Assembly: GCA_016929115.1 (NCBI GenBank)
Contig: JAFGJL010000079.1
Coordinates: forward strand, 1-56,176
Source: Candidatus Omnitrophota bacterium
Lineage (GTDB): Bacteria > Omnitrophota > Gorgyraeia > 2-01-FULL-45-10
Direction of reading: 5' to 3'
Length of the DNA stretch: 56,176 nt
This document shows positions 1-10,100 of the stretch, one piece after another; position 1 is the stretch's first letter; every line of letters starts with the position of its first letter. The translations under genes and the position numbers were made by a program. The notes beneath the pieces were generated by a model, which had not been told where the DNA came from, did not search any database, and worked only from the letters and a program-made list of their open reading frames with translations.

Positions 1-895
1 ATCCGCTGTGGCGTCCCCAACGACCCTCTCGATATCGGCTACATCAGCGCACTTGTAGGACTCAGACTTCGTCATGGCGTCAAGCGGATCGGCCGCTGTG
101 GCTCTCGCCATCCCAGCTCCGTAGTACATGACTGAGGTGCTCTTTATGATAGAGGCGTCCCCGAGCTTGAAGTTATAGGAGTAATCGGCTATCTCGTCGC
201 CCTTCTCTCCTACGAAGTAGGTCTCAGAGAGGAGGTTATCTGCCGTGGCATCGCCAATAACGCGCTCTATCTTGGTGACGTCATCGGTCTTATAGGACTC
301 GCTCTTTGTCATGGCATCAAGGGGATCAGCTAGCGTGGCCCTTATCTGGCCGGCTCCGTAGTACATGACCGAGGTGCTCTTTATTATGCTTGCGTCGCCA
401 AGCTTGAAGTTGTAGGAGTAGTCCGCTATCTCGTCTCCCTTCTCTCCTACAAAGTAGGTCTCGCTTAAGAGGTTGTCTGCTACCGCATCGCCTACGACCC
501 TTTCGATCTTGGTAACGTCATCAGTCTTGTAGCTCTCGCTCTTGGCCATAGCGTCAAGAGGATCTGCGGCTGTGGCCCTCGCTACGGCTGCACCATAGTA
601 CATGACGCTTGTCGACTTGATTATAGAGGCGTCGCCCAGCTTGTAGTTGTACGAGTAATCCGCGATCTCCTCTCCCTTATCTCCCGCGTAGTACGTGGCG
701 GACGTAAGATTGTCATCGGCGCCCACGCCGTCTTTATCGATGTTCGCCAGAGAATCTGTCCTGTACAGCTCGCTCTCTGTCATCGCATCTTCAGGATCGG
801 CGTCCGCAGCCCTGTCAAATGCCGCATTATAATAAAATACCGAGACGTTCTTGACCGTCGTCCCGGCCGTATCATACGCATAGGAATAATCAGCT
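1..895 (-). repeat. Tandem 237-bp (79-aa) coding repeats, type A
   Basis: Equivalent codons recur at 211, 448 and 685, exactly 237 bases apart, and the array continues past the left edge. Each unit encodes a segment containing KSESYKTDDVTKIERV, a GEKGDEIADYSYN block and STSVMYYGA. The two leftmost units are nearly identical at DNA level, which suggests recent duplication. The step into the next array is 231 bases (77 aa). Confidence 0.9.
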
Positions 896-3765
896 ATCTC
901 CTCGCCCTTCTCGCGCTTCAGCCCCGTCCCATCGATGATGTTGTAGTAGGTCTCCGATTTCAGGGTGCCGATGATGGGTGAGCCGTCAGGGTTCTCTCCG
1001 GCTATCCTGTAGGTATCGGACCTTATCATCAGGTCTTCCGGCCCTGCCTGGTCTGCCGTCTTGTCGCCCTCGTAAATATAGACCGTTTTCGATGTTTCTC
1101 TTGTGCCACCGTTGTCGTAGGTGTAGGTGTAATCGGCCACCTCTTCGCCCTTGGACCGCTTGACTCCGTCAGAATCGATGATGTTATAGAATGTTTGCGA
1201 CTTCAGGGTACCGACGTTCAGCGTCTCCTTCACGCCGTCACCGTCGTCGTCCGTATAGAAGACCCTGTAAGTGTCCGAATGTATCATGAGGTCGATGCAT
1301 TCGGCCTGGTCGGCCCTATGCTCGCCCTCGTAGATGTAGATGGTCTTTGCAGTTACATTTGTTCCTGCCTTATCGTAGTTATACGTGTAATCGGCCACCT
1401 CCTCGCCCTTCTCGCGCTTGGTGCCGTCCGGATTGTAGATGGAATAGAAGGTGCTGGATTTCAGCGTCCCCACATGCATCGTTTCGGCTATCCCGTCCCC
1501 GTCATCATCCGTATAGAAGATCCTGTAGGTATCGGACTCTATCATCAAGGCGGTCGACTCTGACTGGTCGGCTGTCTTGTCGCCTTCGTAGATATAGACG
1601 GTCTTTGACGTGATCCTTGTGCCGGTCCTGTCATAAGTGTATGTGTAATCCGCGACCTCTTCGCCCTTCAGCCTCTCTGTCGCATCCGGGTTGGTTATTG
1701 AATAGAACGTCTGGGATTTCAGGGTGCCGATTATGGGGCTGCCGTCCGGGTTCTCTCCGGCTATGCGGTAGGTATCGGACCGTATCATCAGATCTGCGGC
1801 ATCAGCCTGGTCGGCCGTCTTGTCGCCTTCGTAGATATAGATAGTCTTTGCTATTACATTAGTGCCGGTCCTGTCATAGGCATAAGTGTAGTCCGCTATC
1901 TCCTCGCCCTTATCGCGCTTCGTTCCGGTCGAATCTATGAGATTATAGAAGGTCTGTGATTTCAGGGTGCCGATATTGAGGGTCTCGTTGATGCCGTCGC
2001 CGTCAGTATCGGTATAGAAGGTCCTGTAGGTATCCGAACGCTCCATGAGGTCGGTAGCCAGCGCGGTGGCGGCCGTGTTCCCGCCTTCGTAGATGTAGAC
2101 GGTCTTTGCCGTGACCTTCGTGCCCGTGGAGTTATACGCGTAGGCGTAATCGGCTACCTCTTCGCCCTTCAGCCTGCCGTCCGTATGGTAGAAGGTCTCG
2201 CTCTTCAGCGTGCCTATATTCATCGTTTCGGCTATGCCATCACCGTCATCATCGGTGTAGAAGACCCTGTATGTCTCGGTCTCGGTCAGGCAATCGCGGT
2301 AATTGGCGTCGTTCGCGGTAACGCCGCCGGCATAATAATAGATGGTCTTTGACGTCACCAGGCCTGCCTTGCTGTAATTCAGGGTGTAGTCGGTGACCTC
2401 TTCGCCGTTCAGGCGGTGCTCGGTATCATAAAAGGTTTCGCTCTTCTTCGTCCCTGCCGCTATCTCGGCATCCGTGATAATACCGTCGCCGTCCGCGTCA
2501 ATATCCCCCCAGTAAGTGACCGCCTTTTCCTTTGGGTCGCGGTAGTAGCCGTCCGCGGCCCGCTTATCCCCCTTGTAATAATAGACCGTTGTGTCGGTAA
2601 CGCTGCCGTCCTCGGCAAAGTTCTGCGTGTAGTCGGCTATCTCCTTGCCCTTCTCGCCCGCGTACAGCGTATTCGAGGACAGGTATTCGGTGCCATCCGC
2701 CTTCTTGGTGTAGGTCGCGCTCGAAATGAGCTTATTGTCGACATCGTAAGTATATTTTGTCCTAATATAATAATTAAGGGGATCTGTGACCTTGTAGTAC
2801 AACGTCTCCTGGATCTTATTGTCATCGCCTGTTCCAGCGTAGGTGGACTTCTCGATAAGGCGGTCTGTGCCGTCTGAGACGTCGTATTTCTTCGTTTCGG
2901 TTATGTCCTCACCGGCATAGGTGTAGTCGATCCTGAACTTTGCCTCATATTCGCCGGTGCCCGGGTTCAGCCTGTAACCGGCATAGATCTTTTCGACCTT
3001 TGAGGAGTCCTTATCCCCGAAATAGATGATGAGCTCTATAAGCCGCTCATCTCCGGGCATCGTCTTGTCCTTGTAACCCACCCAGTACGGTAAGGCAGTC
3101 TTCTCATCGGTCTTCTTCTCCGAGCCGTCCCTCCAGAAGGCAAGGTCTATCTCAGGCCGTCTTGTCACATCGAACTTCATTATCTGCTCAAGCGCGCCCG
3201 CGACATCATAATCATAATCGTTCAGGTTGTGGGCGTCTTCGATATCATCAGGGTCGGTCAGGGTATAGGCAGCCCCCATGCCGCCAGCGCCGCCTTCATC
3301 GCTACTCTGGCGCTTCTGCAAAGGCCAATCCTCATCTTCCGGAGCCTGGAGCTTGCGCTTTAAGGCGTCATCCAGGGACCACCCCAGGTCCTCCATCTCC
3401 TGCTTCTCGCGCACAACGGCCTCATGCTTCTGCTGCTGCTCCTGGATAAAGGCGGGTGAGAACGACCAGGACTGCTGCTTCTCCTGGCGGCTCGGCAAAA
3501 GGCTGTCAACGACCGATTTTCTCTCTTTATAAGAAAGGAGGTCATAGTTCGTGACCTCCACTTCTTTTGAGCCTTTCTTTTCTGCTATAGGTGGCAAGCG
3601 TTCAGGAATAGAACCACTTGTTTGCGCAGGCTTCGGTGCGGTATATGAATAGAAGAGGTCTCCGCCCGCCCATGTGATGTCGTACCATAGGAATGAGATG
3701 ACGATGAAGAGCGAGATAGTCTTCACCCATATCCGTTTGCGAGGGTCAGTATAATAGTCTATCAT
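1..3765 (-). CDS. Large secreted repeat protein, 3' end outside window
   Basis: This frame is open from an ATG at 3765 to the left edge (1255 codons, no stop seen); the ORF track misses it because its stop lies outside. Residues about 10-30 form a signal or anchor segment (VKTISLFIVISFLW) ending near TWAGG. Residues about 35-300 are a non-repetitive region rich in charged residues and Gln. From about residue 350 on it is tandem repeats of two kinds, each built around the pattern GEE(V/I)ADYxYxYD followed by a tyrosine-rich strand (KTVYIYEGDK). Several units carry Ca-binding-like loops such as YTDDDGDGIAET, and one EF-hand-like stretch is DADGDGIITDAEI. The pattern resembles YD/RHS-like beta repeats, but I cannot assign a known family. 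A secreted or surface location is inferred. A promoter lies about 80 bases upstream. The total length is unknown. Confidence 0.85.
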   Translation of the reverse strand, partial: MIDYYTDPRKRIWVKTISLFIVISFLWYDITWAGGDLFYSYTAPKPAQTSGSIPERLPPIAEKKGSKEVEVTNYDLLSYKERKSVVDSLLPSRQEKQQSWSFSPAFIQEQQQKHEAVVREKQEMEDLGWSLDDALKRKLQAPEDEDWPLQKRQSSDEGGAGGMGAAYTLTDPDDIEDAHNLNDYDYDVAGALEQIMKFDVTRRPEIDLAFWRDGSEKKTDEKTALPYWVGYKDKTMPGDERLIELIIYFGDKDSSKVEKIYAGYRLNPGTGEYEAKFRIDYTYAGEDITETKKYDVSDGTDRLIEKSTYAGTGDDNKIQETLYYKVTDPLNYYIRTKYTYDVDNKLISSATYTKKADGTEYLSSNTLYAGEKGKEIADYTQNFAEDGSVTDTTVYYYKGDKRAADGYYRDPKEKAVTYWGDIDADGDGIITDAEIAAGTKKSETFYDTEHRLNGEEVTDYTLNYSKAGLVTSKTIYYYAGGVTANDANYRDCLTETETYRVFYTDDDGDGIAETMNIGTLKSETFYHTDGRLKGEEVADYAYAYNSTGTKVTAKTVYIYEGGNTAATALATDLMERSDTYRTFYTDTDGDGINETLNIGTLKSQTFYNLIDSTGTKRDKGEEIADYTYAYDRTGTNVIAKTIYIYEGDKTADQADAADLMIRSDTYRIAGENPDGSPIIGTLKSQTFYSITNPDATERLKGEEVADYTYTYDRTGTRITSKTVYIYEGDKTADQSESTALMIESDTYRIFYTDDDGDGIAETMHVGTLKSSTFYSIYNPDGTKREKGEEVADYTYNYDKAGTNVTAKTIYIYEGEHRADQAECIDLMIHSDTYRVFYTDDDGDGVKETLNVGTLKSQTFYNIIDSDGVKRSKGEEVADYTYTYDNGGTRETSKTVYIYEGDKTADQAGPEDLMIRSDTYRIAGENPDGSPIIGTLKSETYYNIIDGTGLKREKGEEIADYSYAYDTAGTTVKNVSVFYYNAAFDRAADADPEDAMTESELYRTDSLANIDKDGVGADDNLTSATYYAGDKGEEIADYSYNYKLGDASIIKSTSVMYYGAAVARATAADPLDAMAKSESYKTDDVTKIERVVGDAVADNLLSETYFVGEKGDEIADYSYNFKLGDASIIKSTSVMYYGAGQIRATLADPLDAMTKSESYKTDDVTKIERVIGDATADNLLSETYFVGEKGDEIADYSYNFKLGDASIIKSTSVMYYGAGMARATAADPLDAMTKSESYKCADVADIERVVGDATAD
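896..2640 (-). repeat. Tandem 240-258-bp (80-86-aa) coding repeats, type B
   Basis: The codons for GTLKS(Q/E)TFY recur at about 961, 1204, 1462, 1720, 1963, 2206 and 2446, giving spacings of 243, 258, 258, 243, 243 and 240 bases, all multiples of three. The variable part is the linker between FY and KGEE and the presence of either a DxDxDG loop or an AGENPDGSP loop. These units are more diverged than type A. Confidence 0.88.
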
Positions 3766-3824
3766 TTCTTTAACCTTTTTTTATTCTTTTCTAAACTCTA
3801 TTATTAACACCCAAAAAAAATTCC

Positions 3825-3840
3825 GGTGCCTTCTTGCACC
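3825..3840 (-). other. Leader hairpin followed by U-tract
   Basis: On the minus strand GGTGC and GCACC form a 5-bp stem around AAGAAG, followed two bases later by AATTTTTTTT. It lies at the predicted start of the large repeat gene transcript. It could be a 5' stabilising hairpin or a weak attenuator. The stem is short, so this is tentative. Confidence 0.3.
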
Positions 3841-3845
3841 ACTAT

Positions 3846-3876
3846 ATTATATATCATATATAATATGTCGTGTCAA
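3846..3876 (-). promoter_or_regulatory. Sigma70-type promoter of the large repeat gene
   Basis: On the minus strand a perfect TTGACA (3871-3876) is followed by TATATA at 17-base spacing (3848-3853) or TATAAT at 19-base spacing (3846-3851). The surrounding 200 bases are strongly AT-rich. The start codon is about 80 bases downstream. Confidence 0.65.
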
Positions 3877-3961
3877 TATTAGAATTTAAACTTTTTTAAA
3901 TACTAACGATTATGTCATACTACTAAAATTAAGCGCTTTTGTTTTTCTAATAAATCCGCTT

Positions 3962-6900
3962 TTAGCTGACTGTTTTCGCCTTGGCGAGCCACTCTCTAGC
4001 CCTGGCCTGGCCGTCTTCGAAGATAAGATAAGCGCTCGGGACCATGACCAGTGTCAGGACAGTGGAGCTGCTAAGGCCGCCCATTACCGTGATGGCGAGC
4101 GGGCTCCAGAGGTTTGAGCCTTCGGCAGTGCTTATGGCCATGGGCAGCAGGCCCAGAAGGGTGGTGATGGTGGTCATCAAGATCGGCCTGAGCCGGTCGC
4201 GGGAAGCTATGATCACTGCTTTTAACGAGCCTATGCGGCTCTTCTTCTTAAGGAAATTGATATGGTCGATAAGGAGAATGGCGTTATTGACTACTATGCC
4301 TCCAAGCATCATTAAACCTACAAGAACGCCCATGCCGACCGACTTCCCTGATATATACAGCGAGACTACCACTCCTATCAGGGCCAGCGGCACAGAGACC
4401 ATTATGATGAAAGGTTGATAGTACGATTCAAAAAGCGAGGCAAGCACCAGATAGATGAGGATGGCGATAAGCCAGATGATGGCACGGAACTGTTTCTGGG
4501 TAGCTATCATCGTTGGATAGTTGCCCCCCACCCTGTAATAGTAGCCTTCGGGGAATTTTATGTCGCTCAAAGCCGTGCGGGCAAAGGTTACCGCTTTGCT
4601 CATAGGGTATTTGCCGACGTTTGAGCTGACCTGGATCATGCGCATCTTGTTCTTGCGCCAGATCTCGCTGGGGCCCAAGCCGTATTTAAAGTCGGCCAGC
4701 TGGTCCAGATACACGACCTCGTCATCCTTGTTCAAAAAAACGAGCTTGTGGAGGTCCTTGAACGTCTTGCGGTACTTTTCATCTAGCCTGGCGATAGTCT
4801 CGACCTCGCTCGATTCCGTATGGAACAACGTGGCGCGCAAACCCCTCATCTGCGCGTGTATCATGTTGGCCACATCCGACACGGAGAAGTCGACAAGGCT
4901 CGCCTTGTCCCTGCTGACCTTCAATCCAAGCTCGGGCCGGCCTTCCCTCATCCTTATCTTGGTATCGGTAAAGCCCTTTACCCCGCCGAGCCGCGATGCC
5001 ATGGCAACGGCTATTTCTCTCAGGGTATTATAGTCATAACCGAATATCTCGAGCACGATCTCTTTTGTGCCGACTTCCTGTTGCTCCTCAAAATAGATGA
5101 AGGCAGGACGTATCCTCTCGACCTTCGGGCGGAGGCTCTCGATAACCTCAGCGATGGATCTCTTTCTCTCCGTGAGACTTACGAGCTCCACATAGACCTT
5201 GCTAGACCACGGCTCGACCCTCGCGGAGAAGGTCTTGACCTCCGGTATCTCCTTGGCGAGCGCCTCGACCCTCTTTACCACCTTATCGGTCGCCTCAAGT
5301 TTCGTGCCTGTAGGCAGTTCTATGAATATGGTGAACTTGTTCTGTTCAGTCGTTCCGAGGAACTCCATGCCGAGCCGCGTGAAGAAGAAGAACGCGATGC
5401 CTAGGGCGATGAAGGCATACAAGAACATGCGGTACCTGCGCCTTATGACATAGGTGACCCATTTCCGCTGCACGTCATAGAGGACCTTCATGAACTTTAC
5501 AACGCCTTCCTTGCCGTAGCCTTTAGGTATCTCTTCGACCGAAAAATGCATCCTCGAGGCAAGTAACGGGACGACGGTGATCGAGACGAACAGGGAGATG
5601 ATGAGCGAATAGGTCACCGTCCACGCGACGCCGCCGTAGAGCAGTTTTATCTCTTCGCCGACAAAGACCATCGGCAGGAAGACGATGACCGTGGTGAGCG
5701 TCGACGCCCATATCGCTATCCAGACCTCTTCTGCGCCGGCTATGGCGGCCTCCGTGCCCCTCATCCCGGCTTCGTTCTTGCTTATTATGTTCTCGAAAAC
5801 GACTATAGAGTTATCGACGAGCATGCCGACGCCGAGCGCAAGCCCGAAGAGCGTCATGAAGTTTATGGTCAGTTTCTGAGACCACATGAGGATAAAGGTG
5901 ATGATGACCGATATAGGGATGGCGGTGGATACTATCAATACCGGCCTTACCTTGCGTATCGCGACCGCCGCTATCGTCATACCGGCAAGGAGCGGATAAA
6001 GAAGCTTGACAGGGACGAACATCACAGCCAGAAGCAGGCCGCTCGTCAGGTAAACGAGTCTTTTGTTGAGCTTGACAAGGAAATAGGCGAGGACTATCAT
6101 GATAAGCCCGGCGCCCTGCAGGAGCGCCACCTTCAGATTGTCGATGGCGTTTTTTATGAAATCGGCCTGATTACTCGTTATGGCTATATGCAGGTCTTTG
6201 GGCAGGCGCTCCCTTAGCTTCTGGACCTCTGCCTCCACCTGGTGGGCCACCTGGATCGTGTTCGCGGTGGATTCTTTCTGCAGGTAGACGGAAACGACAG
6301 GCCTGACATTGACGCGCGCGTATCCTGTCGGCTCCAAATATGAATCGAGGACGTTCGCCACATCCTTTAGCCGCACGATAGCTCCGTTCGGGAGCGTGGA
6401 AACGGAGATGTTCTTTATATCGTCGACGCTGAGGTAAAGGCCTATTGCCCGGATAAGATATTTCTTTTCCTCCTGGTCTATGCCTCCAGAGAGCAGGTTC
6501 AGGTTATTGGCGCCGATGGCCGAGATGACCCTTTCAAGCGATATGCCGTACGCCACAAGCCTGCGCTGGTCGACCTCGACGAGGATCTTCCGCTCACGGC
6601 CGCCGGCCACCTCGACATCGGCGATGCCGTTCACGCGCCTCAGGCCCTCCTTTATCGTCTCGTCGACGATCTTCCTTATCTCTTCAGTCGTCCTCCTAAG
6701 GCTGGTCACGGCCAGTATCATGATGGGCACGTCGGACCGCTTGAACTGGGCGATGACCGGCTTCTCTATCTCTTTCGGCAGCTTGTTCTTTATGCGCGCG
6801 AACTTTTCCCGCACATCAAGCGCCGCGAAGTCCATGTTCGTGCCGGGAGTGAAGCTTAGAACGACCGTCGATTCGCCTTCCTTGGATATCGAGAGCATCT

Positions 6901-7138
6901 CCTCGAGATGGCCCACCGAACCGACGCCCTCCTCTACCACCTTCGTCACCAGGGTCTCGACCTCGGTAGGCGGCATGCCGCCGCGCACGCCTATGATGAT
7001 GGATATCTCTCCGAAACTTATATTGGGATATAGCTCGACGGGGAGTTGCGTGATGGCAAGGATGCCGGCTACGATGAGTATCGTATAGACCATCAGCATC
7101 GTGACCGGCCTTTTTATGCTAAAGGCGGGTAAACTCAT
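3962..7138 (-). CDS. RND efflux transporter, HAE1-like (subunit 2 of a pair)
   Basis: This is a 1058-aa inner-membrane proton/substrate antiporter of the AcrB/MdtC type. It shows the first membrane helix after ...FSIKRPVTMLMVY, two large periplasmic blocks and two six-helix bundles. The TM4 signature is LVDNSIVVFEN, with one Asp where AcrB has two. An oddity lies between TM2 and TM3: about 40 extra residues with two hydrophobic stretches (YLTSGLLLAVMFVPVKLL and PLLAGMTIAAVAI), absent from the partner pump next door. The ATG overlaps the upstream pump stop by one base (TAATG). It probably forms a heteromeric pump with that gene, using the MFP and TolC-like proteins of the same operon. The substrate cannot be told. 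Confidence 0.93.
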   Translation of the reverse strand: MSLPAFSIKRPVTMLMVYTILIVAGILAITQLPVELYPNISFGEISIIIGVRGGMPPTEVETLVTKVVEEGVGSVGHLEEMLSISKEGESTVVLSFTPGTNMDFAALDVREKFARIKNKLPKEIEKPVIAQFKRSDVPIMILAVTSLRRTTEEIRKIVDETIKEGLRRVNGIADVEVAGGRERKILVEVDQRRLVAYGISLERVISAIGANNLNLLSGGIDQEEKKYLIRAIGLYLSVDDIKNISVSTLPNGAIVRLKDVANVLDSYLEPTGYARVNVRPVVSVYLQKESTANTIQVAHQVEAEVQKLRERLPKDLHIAITSNQADFIKNAIDNLKVALLQGAGLIMIVLAYFLVKLNKRLVYLTSGLLLAVMFVPVKLLYPLLAGMTIAAVAIRKVRPVLIVSTAIPISVIITFILMWSQKLTINFMTLFGLALGVGMLVDNSIVVFENIISKNEAGMRGTEAAIAGAEEVWIAIWASTLTTVIVFLPMVFVGEEIKLLYGGVAWTVTYSLIISLFVSITVVPLLASRMHFSVEEIPKGYGKEGVVKFMKVLYDVQRKWVTYVIRRRYRMFLYAFIALGIAFFFFTRLGMEFLGTTEQNKFTIFIELPTGTKLEATDKVVKRVEALAKEIPEVKTFSARVEPWSSKVYVELVSLTERKRSIAEVIESLRPKVERIRPAFIYFEEQQEVGTKEIVLEIFGYDYNTLREIAVAMASRLGGVKGFTDTKIRMREGRPELGLKVSRDKASLVDFSVSDVANMIHAQMRGLRATLFHTESSEVETIARLDEKYRKTFKDLHKLVFLNKDDEVVYLDQLADFKYGLGPSEIWRKNKMRMIQVSSNVGKYPMSKAVTFARTALSDIKFPEGYYYRVGGNYPTMIATQKQFRAIIWLIAILIYLVLASLFESYYQPFIIMVSVPLALIGVVVSLYISGKSVGMGVLVGLMMLGGIVVNNAILLIDHINFLKKKSRIGSLKAVIIASRDRLRPILMTTITTLLGLLPMAISTAEGSNLWSPLAITVMGGLSSSTVLTLVMVPSAYLIFEDGQARAREWLAKAKTVS

Positions 7139-10100
7139 TACTTCTTTTTCCTCTTAAAGACCTTGTCGCGCCATTCCGTCACTGTCAGATAAAGCGTCGG
7201 GATGACTATGAGGGTGAGGAACGTAGATATGGCCAGACCGCCCATAACGGTGATGGCCATCGGCGCGCGCAGCTCCGAACCTTCGCCGCCCAAAAACGCC
7301 ATGGGGACGAGGCCCAGGATGGTGGTGACCGAGGTCATCAAAATGGGGCGCAGGCGTATCTTGCTGGAATTGACGACAGCGTCACGCACGCTCATCCCTT
7401 TCGACAGAAAGAGGTTGATGCAGTCGATAAGGACGATGGCGTTATTGACGACGATCCCGCCGAGGACGCCGACGCCCATGAGGACATAGGCGCTCACGCT
7501 CGTACGGGTGACAAAGAGCGCCACTGCCACGCCTATAAGGGAGAGGGGTATGGTGAACATGATTATGAGCGGCTGCCATAACGACTCAAAGAGCGCGGCC
7601 ATGATCATGTAGACGAGCAGGAACGCCGCGGTGATGGCGTTCTGGAGGCTCACGAACGATTCCTTCATCTCTTCCGTCTGCCCGGCGAGCTTCACGGTAT
7701 AATCTTTCGGGACATCCAGACCGTCCAGCATGGCATTTACGTCCTGGGTGACGTCTTTTAAGGGCCTGTCGTATATATTGGCGTAGACAAGTACGGTGCG
7801 CTGCTGGTTTGAGCGCTTGATCTCGCTTGGGCCCTTGCCCTTACCGAACCGCGCCACGTTCGAGAGCGGGACGCTGATCCCGGAGGGTGACTGGATCTGG
7901 AGCCTGCCGAGCTTGGCGAAATCATCCCTGTCCTTTTCCTGCATCCTTACCCGGATATTGAATTCCTGCCCTTTCTCCTTGAATTTGCTCGCGATAACGC
8001 CCTTCAGCCCTATAAGCGCGGTCTGCGCGATATCCGTAACGGAAAGGCCGTATAAAGACGCCCTGTCCTTATCGATAAATATCTTCGTCTCGGGCGAGGC
8101 CTCAGCCATGTCGCTCTTGACGCCGTAGACGCCCGGTATCCCGGACAACCTTTTCTGTATTTCGCGCGCCAGGCTCTCCAACTTATTGAGTTTCGGCCCT
8201 TTGATGTCGATAGTGACCGGCGCCGCTGCAGCAAACCCGGTCGCCAGCACGTTCTCCTGGAGGCCGTATTCTATGCGCGCGTCACCCACGTCCATCCCGC
8301 CAATATGGTTCTTTATGATCTGGACGACGTCGTTTGTCTTCAGCTTCCTCTTCTTTTTGAGGTTTATAGCTATTTCGGCCTGATGAGGGCCGAGGCGCTC
8401 CAGGACATGCTTTGTCGTGGCTTCCCGAGAAGAGCCGACGGTCGTATTGACATTATCGACTTGAGGGATCGTCAGGATATATTTTTCTATCGCATCGGAG
8501 AGGGCGTTCGTCACATCGACCCGGGTCCCTGCCGGCATATCGATCTTTATCATGAACTGTCCGGTGTCGACCTTGGGCATGAGCTCCTTATCCATGAATA
8601 TAAAGAGGCTCATCGAAGCGAGGAATATCATGAAAGTCAAGGAATACGCCTTCTTCCGCTGGGCGATGTACACCTGAAGAAGCCCGCCGTAGAACTTGCG
8701 CAATTTCGCCATGGCGCCGGTCGTATCCAGTTTTGACAGGTCGTTCTCGTCCTCAAGCGTCACTCCCTTACCCATTTTCACGCCGCGCGAGGAAAGCAAG
8801 GGGATGATGGTCATGGACGCCACTAGCGAGGCAAGAAGCGAAAACGTGACTGTCAGCGCGAAGTCCTTTGATATCTGGCCTATGATGCCCACGACGAATA
8901 TTAGAGGCAAAAAGACAACGATGGTGGTAAGGATAGACCCCGATATAGCTACCGTGACTTCGTTCGCCCCTGCCACTGCCGCGTCCTTGGGGCTCTCCCC
9001 CATCTGCATATGCCTGAAGATGTTCTCCACGACGACTATGGCGCAGTCGACAAGGCTCCCGACGCCGAACGCCAGGCCTCCGAGCGACATCATGTTTATG
9101 GTAACGCCGCTGAAGAACATGAGGGCGAACGTCGACATGACCGATATCGGTATGGTCAGGGTGACTATGAAGGCGCTCCAGAAATTCCTCAGGAAGTAAT
9201 AAAGGACGAGGAAGACGAGCACGCCTCCCTGCCAGGCGGCGTTCCACACGCCGGCGATGGAGCTCTTTATGAATTCCGACTGGTCATAGACGACCGCGAT
9301 GTCGATATCCTTCGGTATGTCCGGCCGCATCTCCTCGAGCTTCTTCTTGACCTTGCTGATGGTCCTTACCGTATTGCCAAGCGCCTGTTTCTGTATCGCT
9401 ATGGAGAGGTTCTCCCTGCCGTTATACCGCGAATAGCTCGTCCTCTCTTTGACCGTATCCGTGACCGTTGCCACGTCTCTCAGGTATATGAGCCGCCTGT
9501 CCCTGCTGATCGGGGAGCGCTGGGCCATGCTCATCTCGGGCTGGCCCCTGTACGGCCCTTCCTGGCCGGTGGCCGCCTCGGACCCGACGGCTATATTCTC
9601 TATGTCCCGGACATACTCGAACTCGCCGAGCGTCCTTATGAGATATTCGTAGAAGCTTTCCTTGATGGTCCCGGCCGGATAGTTGAGGTTCGCGTTGGTG
9701 ACCGCCTTGGATACGTCGAGGATCGGGATGTTGCGGGCGAATATCTTATCCTGGCTTACATCGACCTGTATCTCCCTCTCCAGGCCGCCTGAGATCGTCG
9801 CCGAGGCCACCCCCTCGACCTTTTCCAGCTCGTCCTTTATCATGCGCCTGATGAGCTCCCGCAAAAGCACCGGAGAGCGCTCGATAGAAGTCGTTACGCT
9901 CAGTATGAGGATCGGCTTGTCAAATGGGTTGAACGGCAGGACGACGGGCTCTTCCGCTTCCCTGGGCAGCCTTTCTTTTATAAGGTCTATCTTTTCGCGC
10001 ATGCCGAGCGCCGCGAAGTTTATGTTCTGGTTCCAGCCGAATTCGGCGATGACCATCGACAGGCCCTCGCGCGAGATGGAATGGATGCGCTTTACCCCGC

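Noticed and set aside
1-2640. CRISPR-like periodic repeats
   Set aside because: The 237-258-bp periods are all multiples of three, fully coding and without spacers.
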